DNA of 64,000 bases from Candidatus Peregrinibacteria bacterium (GCA_016188705.1 JACPHH010000014.1:1-64000), one strand, 5' to 3'. Counted from the first letter of the stretch, positions 39,992 through 53,182 are shown. Notes: a model not told the origin generated them from the letters alone. Program-made: numbers and translations.

Positions 39992-41809
39992 TTAGATTTT
40001 TTTTTGTACTTCTTTTATGGCTTTCTCGAGCTGCGGATCTTTTCCTGCATCGCGATCTTCCTGTGAAATAGTGACAACAATATCAGGAGTTACGCCTTTT
40101 TCTTGAATACTGTTTTTTTTCGGACTGAGCCATTCCGCTATAGTAATTTTGAAAAGAGATCCGTCTTCGTAAGAACTGAGTTCTTGCACTGTCCCTTTTC
40201 CAAAAGTTTGAGTTCCCACAATAGTCGCGAGTGAATTTTCTTGTAATCCAATGGCTAGAATTTCAGCCGCCGAGGCGGATCCTTCATTGGCGATGACTAT
40301 TATGGGATATTTTGCATATTCTCCTGGACCGTCGGAATATTCGGTATATATGCTTCCATCTATGTAACGAATGGCGGTTACTGGTTGCCCTTTGGCGATA
40401 AAATGTTTCAGAATTCCAATGACGCTGGTAAGATAGCCTCCCGGATTATTTCGCACGTCAATGATGAGTCCTTTTATTTTTTCCTTTTCTAATGAATCCA
40501 TGGCCTCAATAAAGTCTTTTTCTGTATTTTCACCAAAAAGACTGAGCTCAATGAGACCAATATTTTTTTCAACAATATGGGCTGAAATATAAGGAATTTC
40601 AATAATTTCACGAGTGATGGTGAATTCTAGTGTTTTTCCCGTTGATTCGCGGTAAAGAGTGAGTGTTACTTTGCTGCCTGCTGGACCTTTAATTTTATCG
40701 ATGGTTTTTTCGAGCGACATATTTTCCACGGATTCACCGTCTATTTTTATAATTTCATCTTTTACTTCAACTCCGGCTTTTTCAGCTGGCGCATTTTTTA
40801 TCAGACTGATGATAATGATTTTTTCGTTTTTTTCGAGAAGCGTTGTTCCGATGCCTTCAAATTTACCGCTGAGCGATTCTTGCGTGCCTGTCGCGGTTGA
40901 CGGTTCGAGAAATTCCGTATAAGGATCTTTGACTTTATTCGTGAGTCCGCTTAATGCTCCGTAGATGAGTTTTTCTTCGCTGATTCCTTCTTTTTCATGG
41001 AAATAATAGTCTTTGTTCAGTTTTTTCCAGACATCAAGAAAAATGTCGATTTTAGGTATATTGCTGATTTCTGTTAATAGAGCATTATTTTCAGCTGTCA
41101 CGGAGTTGTTTTTGGCGCTGTTTTCAGTGGTTGTATTTTCAGCCGGTTGGCTTTCGGATTGTTTTTTATTTTCATCTATATATTGGATAGCGCGGTAAAG
41201 AAGTTCCGCGGCATCCGCCCTTGTTATTTTTCGATAGGGCCGGAAATAATTTTTATTGTCCGTTTCAAGAAGGTTTATTTCCGCGTTTTTTTGAATATAT
41301 GGCATAAACCAGACGTTTTCATTGACATCCTTGTAGGTTGTTTTTGTTTCGGCAATGAGCGGCGTTGGTATTCCATATATGGAAAATGTTAATTTTAGAG
41401 TTTCGACGCGCGAAAGTTTTTTTTCGGCGTTGCATTTTTTTGAAAGAACATTTTTGGAAATAATATGTACTGAAAGAGCTTTATTAAAATAAGGAATGAG
41501 GTCTTTTGACGTGACATCGCTACATTGGCTTTTTGCTTTTTTTTCCGTGTCGGTTGGCGCGTATTTTAGCGAAATTAAAGCCATTTTTATGAAATTTTCC
41601 AGTGTCATTTCTTTGTCCGGTAAAAATTCCACTCCATCAATGGCGTTCATTTCATAAAAATAATTGATGGCATCATAATTTTTGTGATTTGTTGGGACAT
41701 CGGTAAAAGGTGAAGCGGCTGAGACGCTTGGAATCGCAAGCGAAAAAAATACGAAAAAAACAAGAATTTTCGCGGAAATTTTTGTAGAATTTGCAGAAAA
41801 AGTTTTCAT
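39992..41809 (-). CDS. ctpA: C-terminal processing peptidase (S41) with SLH domains
   Basis: A 605-aa exported protease. Signal peptide (about 13-32, SVSA-A), two or more S-layer-homology domains (about 33-215; FTDVPTNHKNYDAINYFYE and ITRADAAELLYRAI), a Thr/Asn/Glu linker, a PDZ domain (about 315-400; GIGTTLLEKNEKIIIISLI) and the S41 catalytic domain with Ser in NEGSASAAEIL and Lys in TFGKGTVQE. SLH domains normally bind cell-wall glycans, so the protease is probably held at the wall. The symbol marks the family rather than proven orthology. Confidence 0.92.
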   Translation of the reverse strand: MKTFSANSTKISAKILVFFVFFSLAIPSVSAASPFTDVPTNHKNYDAINYFYEMNAIDGVEFLPDKEMTLENFIKMALISLKYAPTDTEKKAKSQCSDVTSKDLIPYFNKALSVHIISKNVLSKKCNAEKKLSRVETLKLTFSIYGIPTPLIAETKTTYKDVNENVWFMPYIQKNAEINLLETDNKNYFRPYRKITRADAAELLYRAIQYIDENKKQSESQPAENTTTENSAKNNSVTAENNALLTEISNIPKIDIFLDVWKKLNKDYYFHEKEGISEEKLIYGALSGLTNKVKDPYTEFLEPSTATGTQESLSGKFEGIGTTLLEKNEKIIIISLIKNAPAEKAGVEVKDEIIKIDGESVENMSLEKTIDKIKGPAGSKVTLTLYRESTGKTLEFTITREIIEIPYISAHIVEKNIGLIELSLFGENTEKDFIEAMDSLEKEKIKGLIIDVRNNPGGYLTSVIGILKHFIAKGQPVTAIRYIDGSIYTEYSDGPGEYAKYPIIVIANEGSASAAEILAIGLQENSLATIVGTQTFGKGTVQELSSYEDGSLFKITIAEWLSPKKNSIQEKGVTPDIVVTISQEDRDAGKDPQLEKAIKEVQKKI

Positions 41810-41892
41810 GAAAAAAAATTAAGGGCATTTTGAAAAATGCCATTTTGAACGTAAAAATGCAAGACATTAACTTTTTTGATTAATATTTCCCC

Positions 41893-41990
41893 ACCGCCGT
41901 TGCTTTTTATTCAGATAAAAGAGGACGGGGACTCCATTTTCGCTACGCTTCGCTATGCGCTCAAATGGGAGTCCCCGTCCTCTTCTTCTA
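41893..41990. repeat. Family D strong hairpin repeat
   Basis: AAGAGGACGGGGACTCCATTT pairs with AAATGGGAGTCCCCGTCCTC (41919-41984), about 20 pairs with one bulge; the loop CGCTACGCTTCGCTATGCGC folds again. It lies in the divergent gap between the SLH protease and the FecR-like gene. A copy truncated after the loop lies at 53231-53304. Confidence 0.9.
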
Positions 41991-42021
41991 AAAAAGCGAT
42001 GGGCAAGTATTTTTGTCCAAA

Positions 42022-42050
42022 TTGTCTTTTTGCCTTTTTTATGGTAAAAT
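42022..42050 (+). promoter_or_regulatory. Promoter of the FecR-like gene (extended -10)
   Basis: TTGTCT at 42022-42027, spacer 17, TAAAAT at 42045-42050 preceded by TGG, an extended -10. Predicted leader is 18 bases. Confidence 0.65.
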
Positions 42051-42074
42051 TATAAGATATGCTGCCATATTTAT

Positions 42075-46648
<4,574 letters not shown>

Positions 46649-46687
46649 AGGCATAAGGTTTTTTTTCGTCATGCCCTTGAATTTTCA

Positions 46688-47488
46688 TCACAACTGATTC
46701 ATAAAGCGAAAAGGATTTTCTAAAAAAGATCGTAGACTGAATGATGGGGATTGAGGAGAAAATGTTTTAGGAATTTTGATATCTTTAATATCAATGTAAG
46801 ATATGATTCCCCTATCATCTCTGACCTCCAATGTATTTCTATTCATTAAGGAAAGTCTTACGTATTTAAATTTTTTTTCCTCCCCATATTCACTTATGGT
46901 GATTTCATCTCCTTCTCTTAGTTGAGCAATATATCTTACTTTTTCAGATCGTGATTCCCTAATAGGCTCCTCCTTAATAGGCCCTTCATTTGGGGCTGTT
47001 GCTGGGCATTCAGAATTCATTGTTTTTGCAATATTTTTCCTACAATATCTGCTCGGAGATGTTTGGTCGTTTCGGCTTGGATATTCTCTTTTTAGAGCTG
47101 TAATTGGATTGCTTGTTGGATTTTTTCTCATCATTCTCCACTCTGCGCGCCCTAAATGGCGCGCTGCTCCAAAATATCCTTCTCGATCCAGAGTTTTTCT
47201 CGTTGATGCTTTTAATCCTCTGAGTTCTCTTCTTTGCCCCTTGCTTAAGTCTCCTGTCTCCATGAGATATCTTATTCTTAGCACAGTCTCTTCACTAGTC
47301 CTGTTGATTTCCGATTTTAATTTTTCATCTTTTTCTTGAGTAGCTACAATTTGAGCTGATTGAACTGAAGCACGTTCAACCAATCGTCTATATCGTTCAT
47401 CAGGGCTTATATAATCTTCATCTTTATCTTTATCTTTATCTTCGTCTGAAGGTTTGCGATGTTGTCTTTCATTTCTAAATCTGGTCAT
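46688..47488 (-). CDS. Unknown 266-aa protein
   Basis: I do not recognise it. The N-terminus is polar with a DK repeat (DEDKDKDKDED), then a helical region (about 35-110) and a likely disordered stretch (115-180). The C-terminal part (about 185-240) has alternating hydrophobic residues (LREGDEITISEYGEEKKFKY, NTLEVRDDRGIISYIDI), like a small SH3-type beta barrel. No signal peptide or membrane helix. It converges with gyrB. A short hairpin (GGCAT/ATGCC) lies between them. Confidence 0.7.
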   Translation of the reverse strand: MTRFRNERQHRKPSDEDKDKDKDEDYISPDERYRRLVERASVQSAQIVATQEKDEKLKSEINRTSEETVLRIRYLMETGDLSKGQRRELRGLKASTRKTLDREGYFGAARHLGRAEWRMMRKNPTSNPITALKREYPSRNDQTSPSRYCRKNIAKTMNSECPATAPNEGPIKEEPIRESRSEKVRYIAQLREGDEITISEYGEEKKFKYVRLSLMNRNTLEVRDDRGIISYIDIKDIKIPKTFSPQSPSFSLRSFLENPFRFMNQL

Positions 47489-47559
47489 ATAAAATTTTAA
47501 ATATTAGGTTTTATTATAATTTTTTGCGTTTTTTAAGCAAATTTTTTGTGATGTTTTTA

Positions 47560-47588
47560 TTGCTTTTTTATAAAAAGTATGTTATAAT
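47560..47588 (+). promoter_or_regulatory. Promoter of the 86-aa gene
   Basis: TTGCTT at 47560-47565, spacer 17, TATAAT at 47583-47588; a 26-base leader to the ATG at 47621. Confidence 0.75.
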
Positions 47589-47620
47589 TATTTTGTTGAA
47601 AAGAGCTTTTTATTTTTCCT

Positions 47621-47881
47621 ATGATCACGTTTGGTCCGCAAAAAAGTCATTATTTTTTTGATACGCTGGAAGGAGTGAAACGAATGATCAAAAAATTGAA
47701 TGATCGAAAGGTCGGGAAATATGCTCTTATCAGGCAAAAAGGAAATTCTTGGCTTATTGAAGAGGATGTTGGCGATGATTATTTGGATTATGCTCTTGTT
47801 GAAGTTGTTGGAAATAAGGTTCACGCGATTAGTCAGGATGTTATGGATTTTCTTCTCGAACTACGCGCGAAATCAAAGTAA
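47621..47881 (+). CDS. Unknown 86-aa protein
   Basis: A small, soluble, mixed-charge protein (starts MITFGPQKSHYFFDTL, ends LLELRAKSK) with an alpha-beta pattern and no recognised family. A good promoter upstream and a hairpin terminator downstream (47897-47928) support it as a real single-gene unit. It is transcribed toward the SAM-riboswitch gene, and both share the bidirectional terminator. Confidence 0.75.
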   Translation: MITFGPQKSHYFFDTLEGVKRMIKKLNDRKVGKYALIRQKGNSWLIEEDVGDDYLDYALVEVVGNKVHAISQDVMDFLLELRAKSK

Positions 47882-47896
47882 TAAAATTTTAGGGAT

Positions 47897-47928
47897 AAGG
47901 GAAAAAACAGTCTGTTATTTTTTCCCTT
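47897..47928. terminator. Bidirectional intrinsic terminator
   Basis: AAGGGAAAAAACAG pairs with TTATTTTTTCCCTT. The A-rich and T-rich arms give a T run in both directions, which suits the convergent 86-aa and 137-aa genes. Confidence 0.75.
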
Positions 47929-47940
47929 TGCGACAGCCAT

Positions 47941-47960
47941 TTTATGTGAACACTGCCTAG
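47941..47960 (-). repeat. Family B motif
   Basis: The minus strand reads CTAGGCAGTGTTCACATAAA, nine bases after the stop codon of the 137-aa gene. Other copies are at 3251, 7583, 30881, 50252 (partial) and 62113. Confidence 0.75.
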
Positions 47961-47969
47961 TCTCGAATT

Positions 47970-48383
47970 TTAATGTTTTTCGAGATCTGTTGTTAAGGCT
48001 GTTCCTGTTAAAACTTCACGCAGTTTTGTCCTTCTTTCTTTCAGTCCTCCATCTTCACCTAGACTATTTCCGTCAGCTCTGTAAACATTTAAGGCTGCTT
48101 CTAATAAGTCAGTATCCCCTGTCGCAAGTTTTTTCAATTTTGCAAGTGTTCCGCATTCTGCTTGAAGTTTTTGTACTATATCCGTCGTTGGCGGTATGCC
48201 TGTTGCCTCCTGTATCGCATGCAGCGCCGACAGCAAAGGTGTACTTGCAAATTTTGATCTTTCACGAGAATGGGCTGGAGGCACTTTTATTCCAGTTTCT
48301 CTAAATTCATCTGTTTCCAAAAGATCGCATAAATCAGGGTATTTTCTTATTTCTTGCGTGGATTCTCCACTAGTAGATGTCAT
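47970..48383 (-). CDS. SAM-riboswitch-controlled protein of unknown function
   Basis: A 137-aa soluble protein that I do not recognise. It starts with a polar segment, then has a helical core (ALHAIQEATGIPPTTDIVQKL, KLKKLATGDTDLLEAALNVY) and ends with a charged helix. One pair of cysteines (CDLL, ECGTL). No methyltransferase, transporter or methionine-pathway motif is seen. It is the only gene between the SAM-I riboswitch and the terminator, so its expression should fall when S-adenosylmethionine is plentiful; a role linked to methionine or SAM is inferred from this alone. No SD. Confidence 0.8.
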   Translation of the reverse strand: MTSTSGESTQEIRKYPDLCDLLETDEFRETGIKVPPAHSRERSKFASTPLLSALHAIQEATGIPPTTDIVQKLQAECGTLAKLKKLATGDTDLLEAALNVYRADGNSLGEDGGLKERRTKLREVLTGTALTTDLEKH

Positions 48384-48463
48384 GGTTTTGTGATTAAAAA
48401 GTAAAAAATTGCATAATGAAAATTTTATTATTGAGCTATGCGTTGAGCTTTGTTTTTTGTTAT

Positions 48464-48494
48464 ATAATAAAAAAATCTTTCCAACGAGAAAGAT
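48464..48494 (-). terminator. Riboswitch expression-platform terminator
   Basis: ATCTTTC-TCGTTG-GAAAGAT followed by seven or more T on the minus strand. The 5' arm ATCTTTC can instead pair with GAAAGAT of the aptamer 3' end (48524-48530), giving the antiterminator. Confidence 0.85.
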
Positions 48495-48517
48495 AAATAT
48501 GGCTGCTCAGGCCGTAG

Positions 48518-48630
48518 GTTTCATCTTTCCCAATTGCTTGGGGCGGATTTAGCACCACTTCCTGATGGCCATCTAAGGAGAGGTTGCTGTGGTTTCATAG
48601 GGCCGAATCCCTCCACCACTCTGGATAAAC
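48518..48630 (-). promoter_or_regulatory. SAM-I (S-box) riboswitch aptamer
   Basis: The minus strand shows all S-box hallmarks in order: GTTTATCCAGAG, GGTGGAGGGATTCGGCCC, TATGAAACC, CAGCAACC, then GGTGCTAAATCC, the P4 stem GCCCCAAGCAATTGGG and AAAGATGAAAC closing P1 (GTTT-ATC with GAT-G-AAAC, one bulged G). Binding of S-adenosylmethionine stabilises P1; this holds GAAAGAT in the aptamer and lets the downstream terminator form, so it is an OFF switch. It precedes the unknown 137-aa gene. Confidence 0.95.
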
Positions 48631-48644
48631 TGAATTGTGATTTA

Positions 48645-48672
48645 ATTATATATATTCTTTTTTCTCTGTCAA
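48645..48672 (-). promoter_or_regulatory. Consensus promoter of the SAM riboswitch
   Basis: TTGACA (48667-48672), spacer 16, TATAAT (48645-48650) on the minus strand, a perfect sigma-70 match. Transcription from about 48638 begins just before the aptamer. Confidence 0.9.
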
Positions 48673-48709
48673 TTTTTTTTTAAAAAGGTTTTTGTGGCGT
48701 CGAGTATCA

Positions 48710-48779
48710 TTGACTTTTTTTCGTGTTTGACTATACTTTTGGAGTATTCATGTACTTAATTTACTCTTAAATAGGAGGT
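48710..48779 (+). promoter_or_regulatory. rpsU promoter and perfect Shine-Dalgarno sequence
   Basis: TTGACT (48710-48715), spacer 16, TATACT (48732-48737). The leader carries AGGAGGT at 48773-48779, ten bases before the ATG. It is the only strong SD among the gene starts I inspected in this window. Confidence 0.85.
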
Positions 48780-48789
48780 ATTTTTTTCT

Positions 48790-48996
48790 ATGTCAACACG
48801 AGTTTGGAAAAATGATAAAGAATCTACGGAACGTTTTTTTCAGCGTTTTAATGCTCAAGTTCAAAAGAGTCGCGTGGTTTTGGCAGCCAAGGATTCGATG
48901 CATTTTAAAAAAAAGTCGAATAAGCGGCGTACCCGGCAAGCCGCGAAAATGCGTGATTTTTATAGAACGGAACGAGAAAGAAAGAAGTTTTACTAA
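48790..48996 (+). CDS. rpsU: Ribosomal protein S21
   Basis: Small-subunit protein bS21, 68 aa, next to the anti-SD end of 16S rRNA. The N-terminal part (ESTERFFQRFNAQVQKSRVV) matches the S21 RRF helix, followed by the basic HFKKKSNKRRTRQAAKMRDF helix. It lacks the typical FYEKP motif, which here appears as MHFKK. Its mRNA has a strong SD whereas its neighbours have none, which suggests autogenous control. prmC follows 34 bases later on the same strand. Confidence 0.88.
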   Translation: MSTRVWKNDKESTERFFQRFNAQVQKSRVVLAAKDSMHFKKKSNKRRTRQAAKMRDFYRTERERKKFY

Positions 48997-49029
48997 TTGT
49001 CGATTGTTTTATATCGGCTTACAATTTTT

Positions 49030-50199
49030 ATGAGCCTTTTTTTTGACGCGGTTCAAGACAATGCATGCGTTTCAAAAGTTCTTCAGCATGCGTTTCGTGA
49101 ACTTTCGCTTTATCGTGGAGTTCCATTGTACTCTAGTAAAACACCATTTTCTTTTAAGAAAAGTGAGGTTGTTTGTGAAAAAGGCGTCGCTGATTGTCAA
49201 AAAGAAGTGGCTGTTTGTGAAAATGTTACAGTTGCTTTTGAAAAATCTGTAGACGCTTTTGATAAGATTTCGGTTGAAAAAAATGTTTTTTGGTTGGAAT
49301 GCGAGCTTCTTTTAGCCCATGTGCTCGAGCTTCGTCGTGAAGATATTTTCATGGCTCAAGAAAAAATTTTAGATTCAGAGCAGTTGGAACGTTTTTTTTA
49401 TTTTTTTCAGCGTCTCAAAGAAGGTGAACCGCTTGCTTATATTATTAATACAAAAGAATTTTATGGACTTTCTTTCTATGTTGACGATCGAGTGATGATT
49501 CCTCGGCCTGAAACCGAGATGCTGGTCGAAACGCTTAAGGAATTGCATGAAAATAGAAATGAACATTTGAATAGTGATATTTATTTAGAATCTGAATGTC
49601 GCTTAAAAAATTATGATTGTTTGAAAAGTAGTAATTATTTAAAGGATGATGTTTGTTTGAAAAATGATGTTCGTTTGAAACGCGATATAAAATTTGTGGA
49701 TATTGGCACGGGATCTGGAAATTTGGCGATCGCGCTTGCTCATATTTTTAAAAACGCGCACGTTCTCGCTCTTGATGTCTCAAAAGACGCTCTTGATGTT
49801 GCATCCATGAATGTTCGGCGTTTTGGTCTTGAAAATCGCGTTTTACTTCGTCAAAATGATCTCCTTTCCGGATTTGCCGATGAAAATTTCGATGCCGTGG
49901 TGGCGAATTTGCCCTATATTGGCACTGAAAAGTACCATTTTGTTTCTGATCAGACGAAACGTTTTGAACCCCATCTCGCTTTATTCGGAGGATCAGATGG
50001 TTTAGAATGTTATCGTCGTCTTTTTTTACAAATAACCCAGATGAAAATTCGGCCGCGATATGTTCTCGGTGAAATAGGATTTTTGCAAGGAGAAGGACTG
50101 AGAACCGAAGCCGCGCGTTTTTTTCCGGAAATTTTTTGTGAAATACGACAAGATTTGGCTGGACTTGACCGAATGTTTGTACTGAAAATGTATCCATGA
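49030..50199 (+). CDS. prmC: Release-factor glutamine methyltransferase PrmC with low-complexity insertions
   Basis: Methylates the GGQ glutamine of release factors. SAM-binding motif VDIGTGSGNLAIALA (about 223-237), ALDVSKDALDVA and the catalytic motif NLPY (293-296; the usual form is NPPY). MIPRPETEML precedes the domain. 389 aa is about 100 longer than usual: residues about 33-84 hold a repetitive KSEVVCEKGVADCQKEVAV-type insert and about 176-218 a SECRLKNYDCLKSSNYLKDD-type insert. The target gene prfA follows. The ATG is preferred over an in-frame TTG at 48997. Confidence 0.92.
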   Translation: MSLFFDAVQDNACVSKVLQHAFRELSLYRGVPLYSSKTPFSFKKSEVVCEKGVADCQKEVAVCENVTVAFEKSVDAFDKISVEKNVFWLECELLLAHVLELRREDIFMAQEKILDSEQLERFFYFFQRLKEGEPLAYIINTKEFYGLSFYVDDRVMIPRPETEMLVETLKELHENRNEHLNSDIYLESECRLKNYDCLKSSNYLKDDVCLKNDVRLKRDIKFVDIGTGSGNLAIALAHIFKNAHVLALDVSKDALDVASMNVRRFGLENRVLLRQNDLLSGFADENFDAVVANLPYIGTEKYHFVSDQTKRFEPHLALFGGSDGLECYRRLFLQITQMKIRPRYVLGEIGFLQGEGLRTEAARFFPEIFCEIRQDLAGLDRMFVLKMYP

Positions 50200-50351
50200 A
50201 TATGTATCGGAACCCTTGATACATATGATTAGTCAGTGTTTATATGAAATTTTTATGTGAACACTAGGAGCCTTAAGAAAAATATTTTTTACAGTATTTT
50301 TCAAAATTTGACTACAAAGGTTTTATTATTTTTATATTTGAAATACATTGA
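50200..50351. repeat. Partial family B and family A repeat ends in the prmC-prfA gap
   Basis: TTTTATGTGAACACT at 50252-50265 is joined directly to AGGAGCCTTAAGAAAAATAT, a family A arm, followed by ACAGTATTTTTCAAAATTTG, a diverged core. The join supports the idea that both motifs are alternative ends of the same kind of element. Confidence 0.6.
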
Positions 50352-51428
50352 ATGAAAGATATATTGCAAAAAATTGAAGACGAATTTCGCGGCATAGAGC
50401 ACCGCATTACTGATCCGGAGATGTTTTCGCCGGCGAAACGTGATGAATATCGAAAGCTCATGCAGAGACGCGCTGAAATCGAGCCTCTTGTTATCCTTTA
50501 TCAACAGTTGAAGCAAACGGAAAAAGATATTCAAGACGCTGAAGATCTTTTGAAAAGTGAAAATGATTTAGAGCTTGTTTCTTTTGCGAAGAGCGAGCTT
50601 ACTCTTGGCAAAGAGCGGAAAGAAGGGCTGGTTAAGGATATTACAATTGCGTTGCTTCCTAAGGATCCGAATGATCAGAAAGATTGTATCGTTGAAATTC
50701 GCGCGGGAACCGGTGGCGAGGAGGCGGCTCTTTTTGCGAGCGAACTGGCGCGAGCGTATATGCGTTATGCGGAAAAAAATCGATTTCGAATTGAACTTAT
50801 AAGTACAAGCGAAGCGGAAAAAGGCGGCGTGAGAGAAATAATATTTTATGTTCGCGGTTCTGGAGCCTATGGACGCATGAAATACGAAAGCGGCGTGCAT
50901 CGAGTTCAGCGTATTCCTGTTACGGAAAGCCAAGGACGGCTTCATACGTCCACCATTACTTGCGCCATTTTACCCGAAATTGAGGAAATTGATCTTCAAA
51001 TTAAGGAGAGTGATATCAAACTCGATGTTTTTCGTTCAAGCGGACCTGGTGGGCAAAGTGTCAACACGACTGATTCAGCGGTTCGGCTGACGCATATTCC
51101 AACCGGCCTTGTTGTTATTTGCCAGGATGAAAAATCTCAGATGAAAAATCGTCAAAAAGCCATGTCGGTCATGCGTTCGCGTCTTTATGCCATGGAAGAG
51201 GAAAAGCGGCTTCGGGAACAAGGGGAGGCGCGTTTGGCTCAGATTGGAAGCGGAGATCGGTCTGAGAAAATTCGCACGTATAATTTTCCACAGGATCGAG
51301 TTACCGATCATCGAATAAAGGTAAGCTGGGGCAATATTTCAGGTATTATGAACGGTGAAATGGATGCGATTATTGAAAAACTCGCTTTGGAAGATCAGAC
51401 ACAAAGACTTGCTGAAGTTTTAATTTAA
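50352..51428 (+). CDS. prfA: Peptide chain release factor 1
   Basis: Recognises UAA and UAG and triggers peptide release. The tripeptide PVT ([14 protein letters not shown]) is the RF1 stop-codon reader, and GGQ lies in [18 protein letters not shown]. 358 aa, standard. Since TGA is also used as a stop here, an RF2 must be encoded elsewhere. It lies next to prmC in the order prmC-prfA, the reverse of the common arrangement. Confidence 0.97.
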   Translation: MKDILQKIEDEFRGIEHRITDPEMFSPAKRDEYRKLMQRRAEIEPLVILYQQLKQTEKDIQDAEDLLKSENDLELVSFAKSELTLGKERKEGLVKDITIALLPKDPNDQKDCIVEIRAGTGGEEAALFASELARAYMRYAEKNRFRIELISTSEAEKGGVREIIFYVRGSGAYGRMKYESGVHRVQRIPVTESQGRLHTSTITCAILPEIEEIDLQIKESDIKLDVFRSSGPGGQSVNTTDSAVRLTHIPTGLVVICQDEKSQMKNRQKAMSVMRSRLYAMEEEKRLREQGEARLAQIGSGDRSEKIRTYNFPQDRVTDHRIKVSWGNISGIMNGEMDAIIEKLALEDQTQRLAEVLI

Positions 51429-51439
51429 TTTTGGGCTTG

Positions 51440-51504
51440 TCGTTCAGCGTTTTCGCTCGAATTTTTGCATTTTCGTTTTTGAAATTGCGTTTTTCAGAGG
51501 TTCC
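51440..51504. repeat. Right part of a family A element at the nadB stop
   Basis: TCGTTCAGCGTTTTCGCTCG then GCGTTTTTCAGAGGTTCC. The last codons of nadB (AGG AAC CTC TGA, minus strand) lie in it. Confidence 0.75.
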
Positions 51505-53182
51505 TTAATATATTTTTTTTAAATGGGAAGATGAAAGAAATTGATGACTTCATGTACTTTTTTTGTCGAGTGGAGGAGGAAGTTCGTGAATGCGTTTCAG
51601 TTTTTGTGATTTTTTTAATCATGTGGCTGCCGAGGCTTTTTTTGCGTTTGAGGGCTGATTTTGTTACGAGCGTTGCCGCGCAGAGGATACTTTCGACTTC
51701 GTGAATGAGCGGATGGGTTATGTTTAATGAATTTTTAATGCTCAATATGTTTTTTTCATGATTTTTTTGGATTTTTTTGAGCATTTTTAGCGCGTCCTTT
51801 AAACCTTGGCTGGTTCGGATAATTCCAACTTTTTCCCACATTAAATTTTGAATATTTTTTTTGGCGTTTTCGAGGTGTTTTTTTTGCGGAAAATTTAACT
51901 CTCTACATTGCGGTTTATTATAATGCGGCATTTTTTCCATTGATTGTTTTGATATTTTTCGTGAAATTTTAAGAATTTGTTCACTGAATACCAGCGCTTC
52001 GAGAAGCGAATTTGAGGCTAAACGATTGGCTCCATGGACTCCGGTGCATGCTACTTCGCCAAAGGCATAGAGATTTTTTACATTCGTTTCTCCGCGGAGA
52101 TTGACTTTGATTCCACCGCAAGAGTAATGGGCGGCAGGGGAAATGGGGATGAGATTTTTCGTTAGATCAACGCCGTATTTAAGCAATTTTTGATAAATTT
52201 GAGGAAAGCGAATTTTTGTTTGTTTTGCGTCTTTATGCGTAATGTCGAGGTAAACGGGTCCTTTTTTTTCTTCTTCAAAAATTGCACGCGCGACAATGTC
52301 TCTTGGCGCGAGTTCCGCCATTTCGTGATAACGATGCATAAATCGTTCTTTGCGAGCATTTTTTAAAAAAGCGCCTTCGCCGCGAACGGCTTCGGAAATA
52401 AGAAATTTCGGAGCTCCTTCAATATTGAGCGCCGTGGGGTGAAATTGTATGAATTCCATGTCTTGAAAATGACATCCGGCTTCAAATCCAAGTTTTATAC
52501 CATCACCGGTAGAAATTTCGGGATTCGTTGTGTATTTGTATATGCGTCCAAGACCTCCTGTCGCGAGAATCGTATTTTCCGCGTAGACGGTTTTAATGGC
52601 ATACGTCCTTATGTTTTTTTTGTGGGTTGATTGAGCGGTTTTCGAATATTTTTTGAGAATATGCGCTCCATGGCAGATTTTTTTCTTTCCTTTTTTTTGA
52701 GTGCTTGTGAGGAGTTTCATAGCTGTCGCGTGTTCCCAAATCGTGATATTGGGATGTTTTTTTGTTTTATTTACGAGAGTTTTTTCTATTTCTTTTCCAG
52801 TATAATCGCCAACAAAAGCAATTCTTCGTTCCGTGTGGCCGCCTTCACGCGTCAAAAGCAGTTCGCCATTACTCGAAGTGGCAAATGGCACGCCTTTTTC
52901 AATGAGTTTGTAAATGGCTTCTTTTGAATGATGAATCATGAATTCTGTGACTTTTTTGTTATTGTGAAAAGATCCCGCTATGAGCGTATCTTGCATGTGT
53001 TTTTTGGCATTGTCCGTTTGAGCGAGTACAGCCGCCACTCCGCCTTGAGCGTAATTTGTGCTTGTTTCAGCTGTTTCTTTTTTCGTTACAATAAGAACTT
53101 TGCCTTTTTCAGCAGCGTTGAGAGCGAAATTAAGGCCTGCGATTCCTGATCCTATAATGAGATAATTGATTTTCACGTTCAC
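51494..53182 (-). CDS. nadB: L-aspartate oxidase
   Basis: FAD enzyme that oxidises aspartate to iminoaspartate in NAD synthesis. FAD motif LIIGSGIAGLNFALNAA, TNYAQGGVAAV, MEFIQFHPTAL, SEAVRGEGAFLKN, HYSCGGIKVN and GANRLASNSLLEALVF. 562 aa with a Lys/Ser-rich C-terminal tail that ends in a family A repeat (codons RNL and TGA). The start is GTG; a second GTG lies two codons on (53176), and TATAAT at 53183-53188 would start transcription near it, so the mRNA may be almost leaderless. nadA and nadC are not in the window. Confidence 0.95.
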   Translation of the reverse strand: MNVKINYLIIGSGIAGLNFALNAAEKGKVLIVTKKETAETSTNYAQGGVAAVLAQTDNAKKHMQDTLIAGSFHNNKKVTEFMIHHSKEAIYKLIEKGVPFATSSNGELLLTREGGHTERRIAFVGDYTGKEIEKTLVNKTKKHPNITIWEHATAMKLLTSTQKKGKKKICHGAHILKKYSKTAQSTHKKNIRTYAIKTVYAENTILATGGLGRIYKYTTNPEISTGDGIKLGFEAGCHFQDMEFIQFHPTALNIEGAPKFLISEAVRGEGAFLKNARKERFMHRYHEMAELAPRDIVARAIFEEEKKGPVYLDITHKDAKQTKIRFPQIYQKLLKYGVDLTKNLIPISPAAHYSCGGIKVNLRGETNVKNLYAFGEVACTGVHGANRLASNSLLEALVFSEQILKISRKISKQSMEKMPHYNKPQCRELNFPQKKHLENAKKNIQNLMWEKVGIIRTSQGLKDALKMLKKIQKNHEKNILSIKNSLNITHPLIHEVESILCAATLVTKSALKRKKSLGSHMIKKITKTETHSRTSSSTRQKKYMKSSISFIFPFKKNILRNL

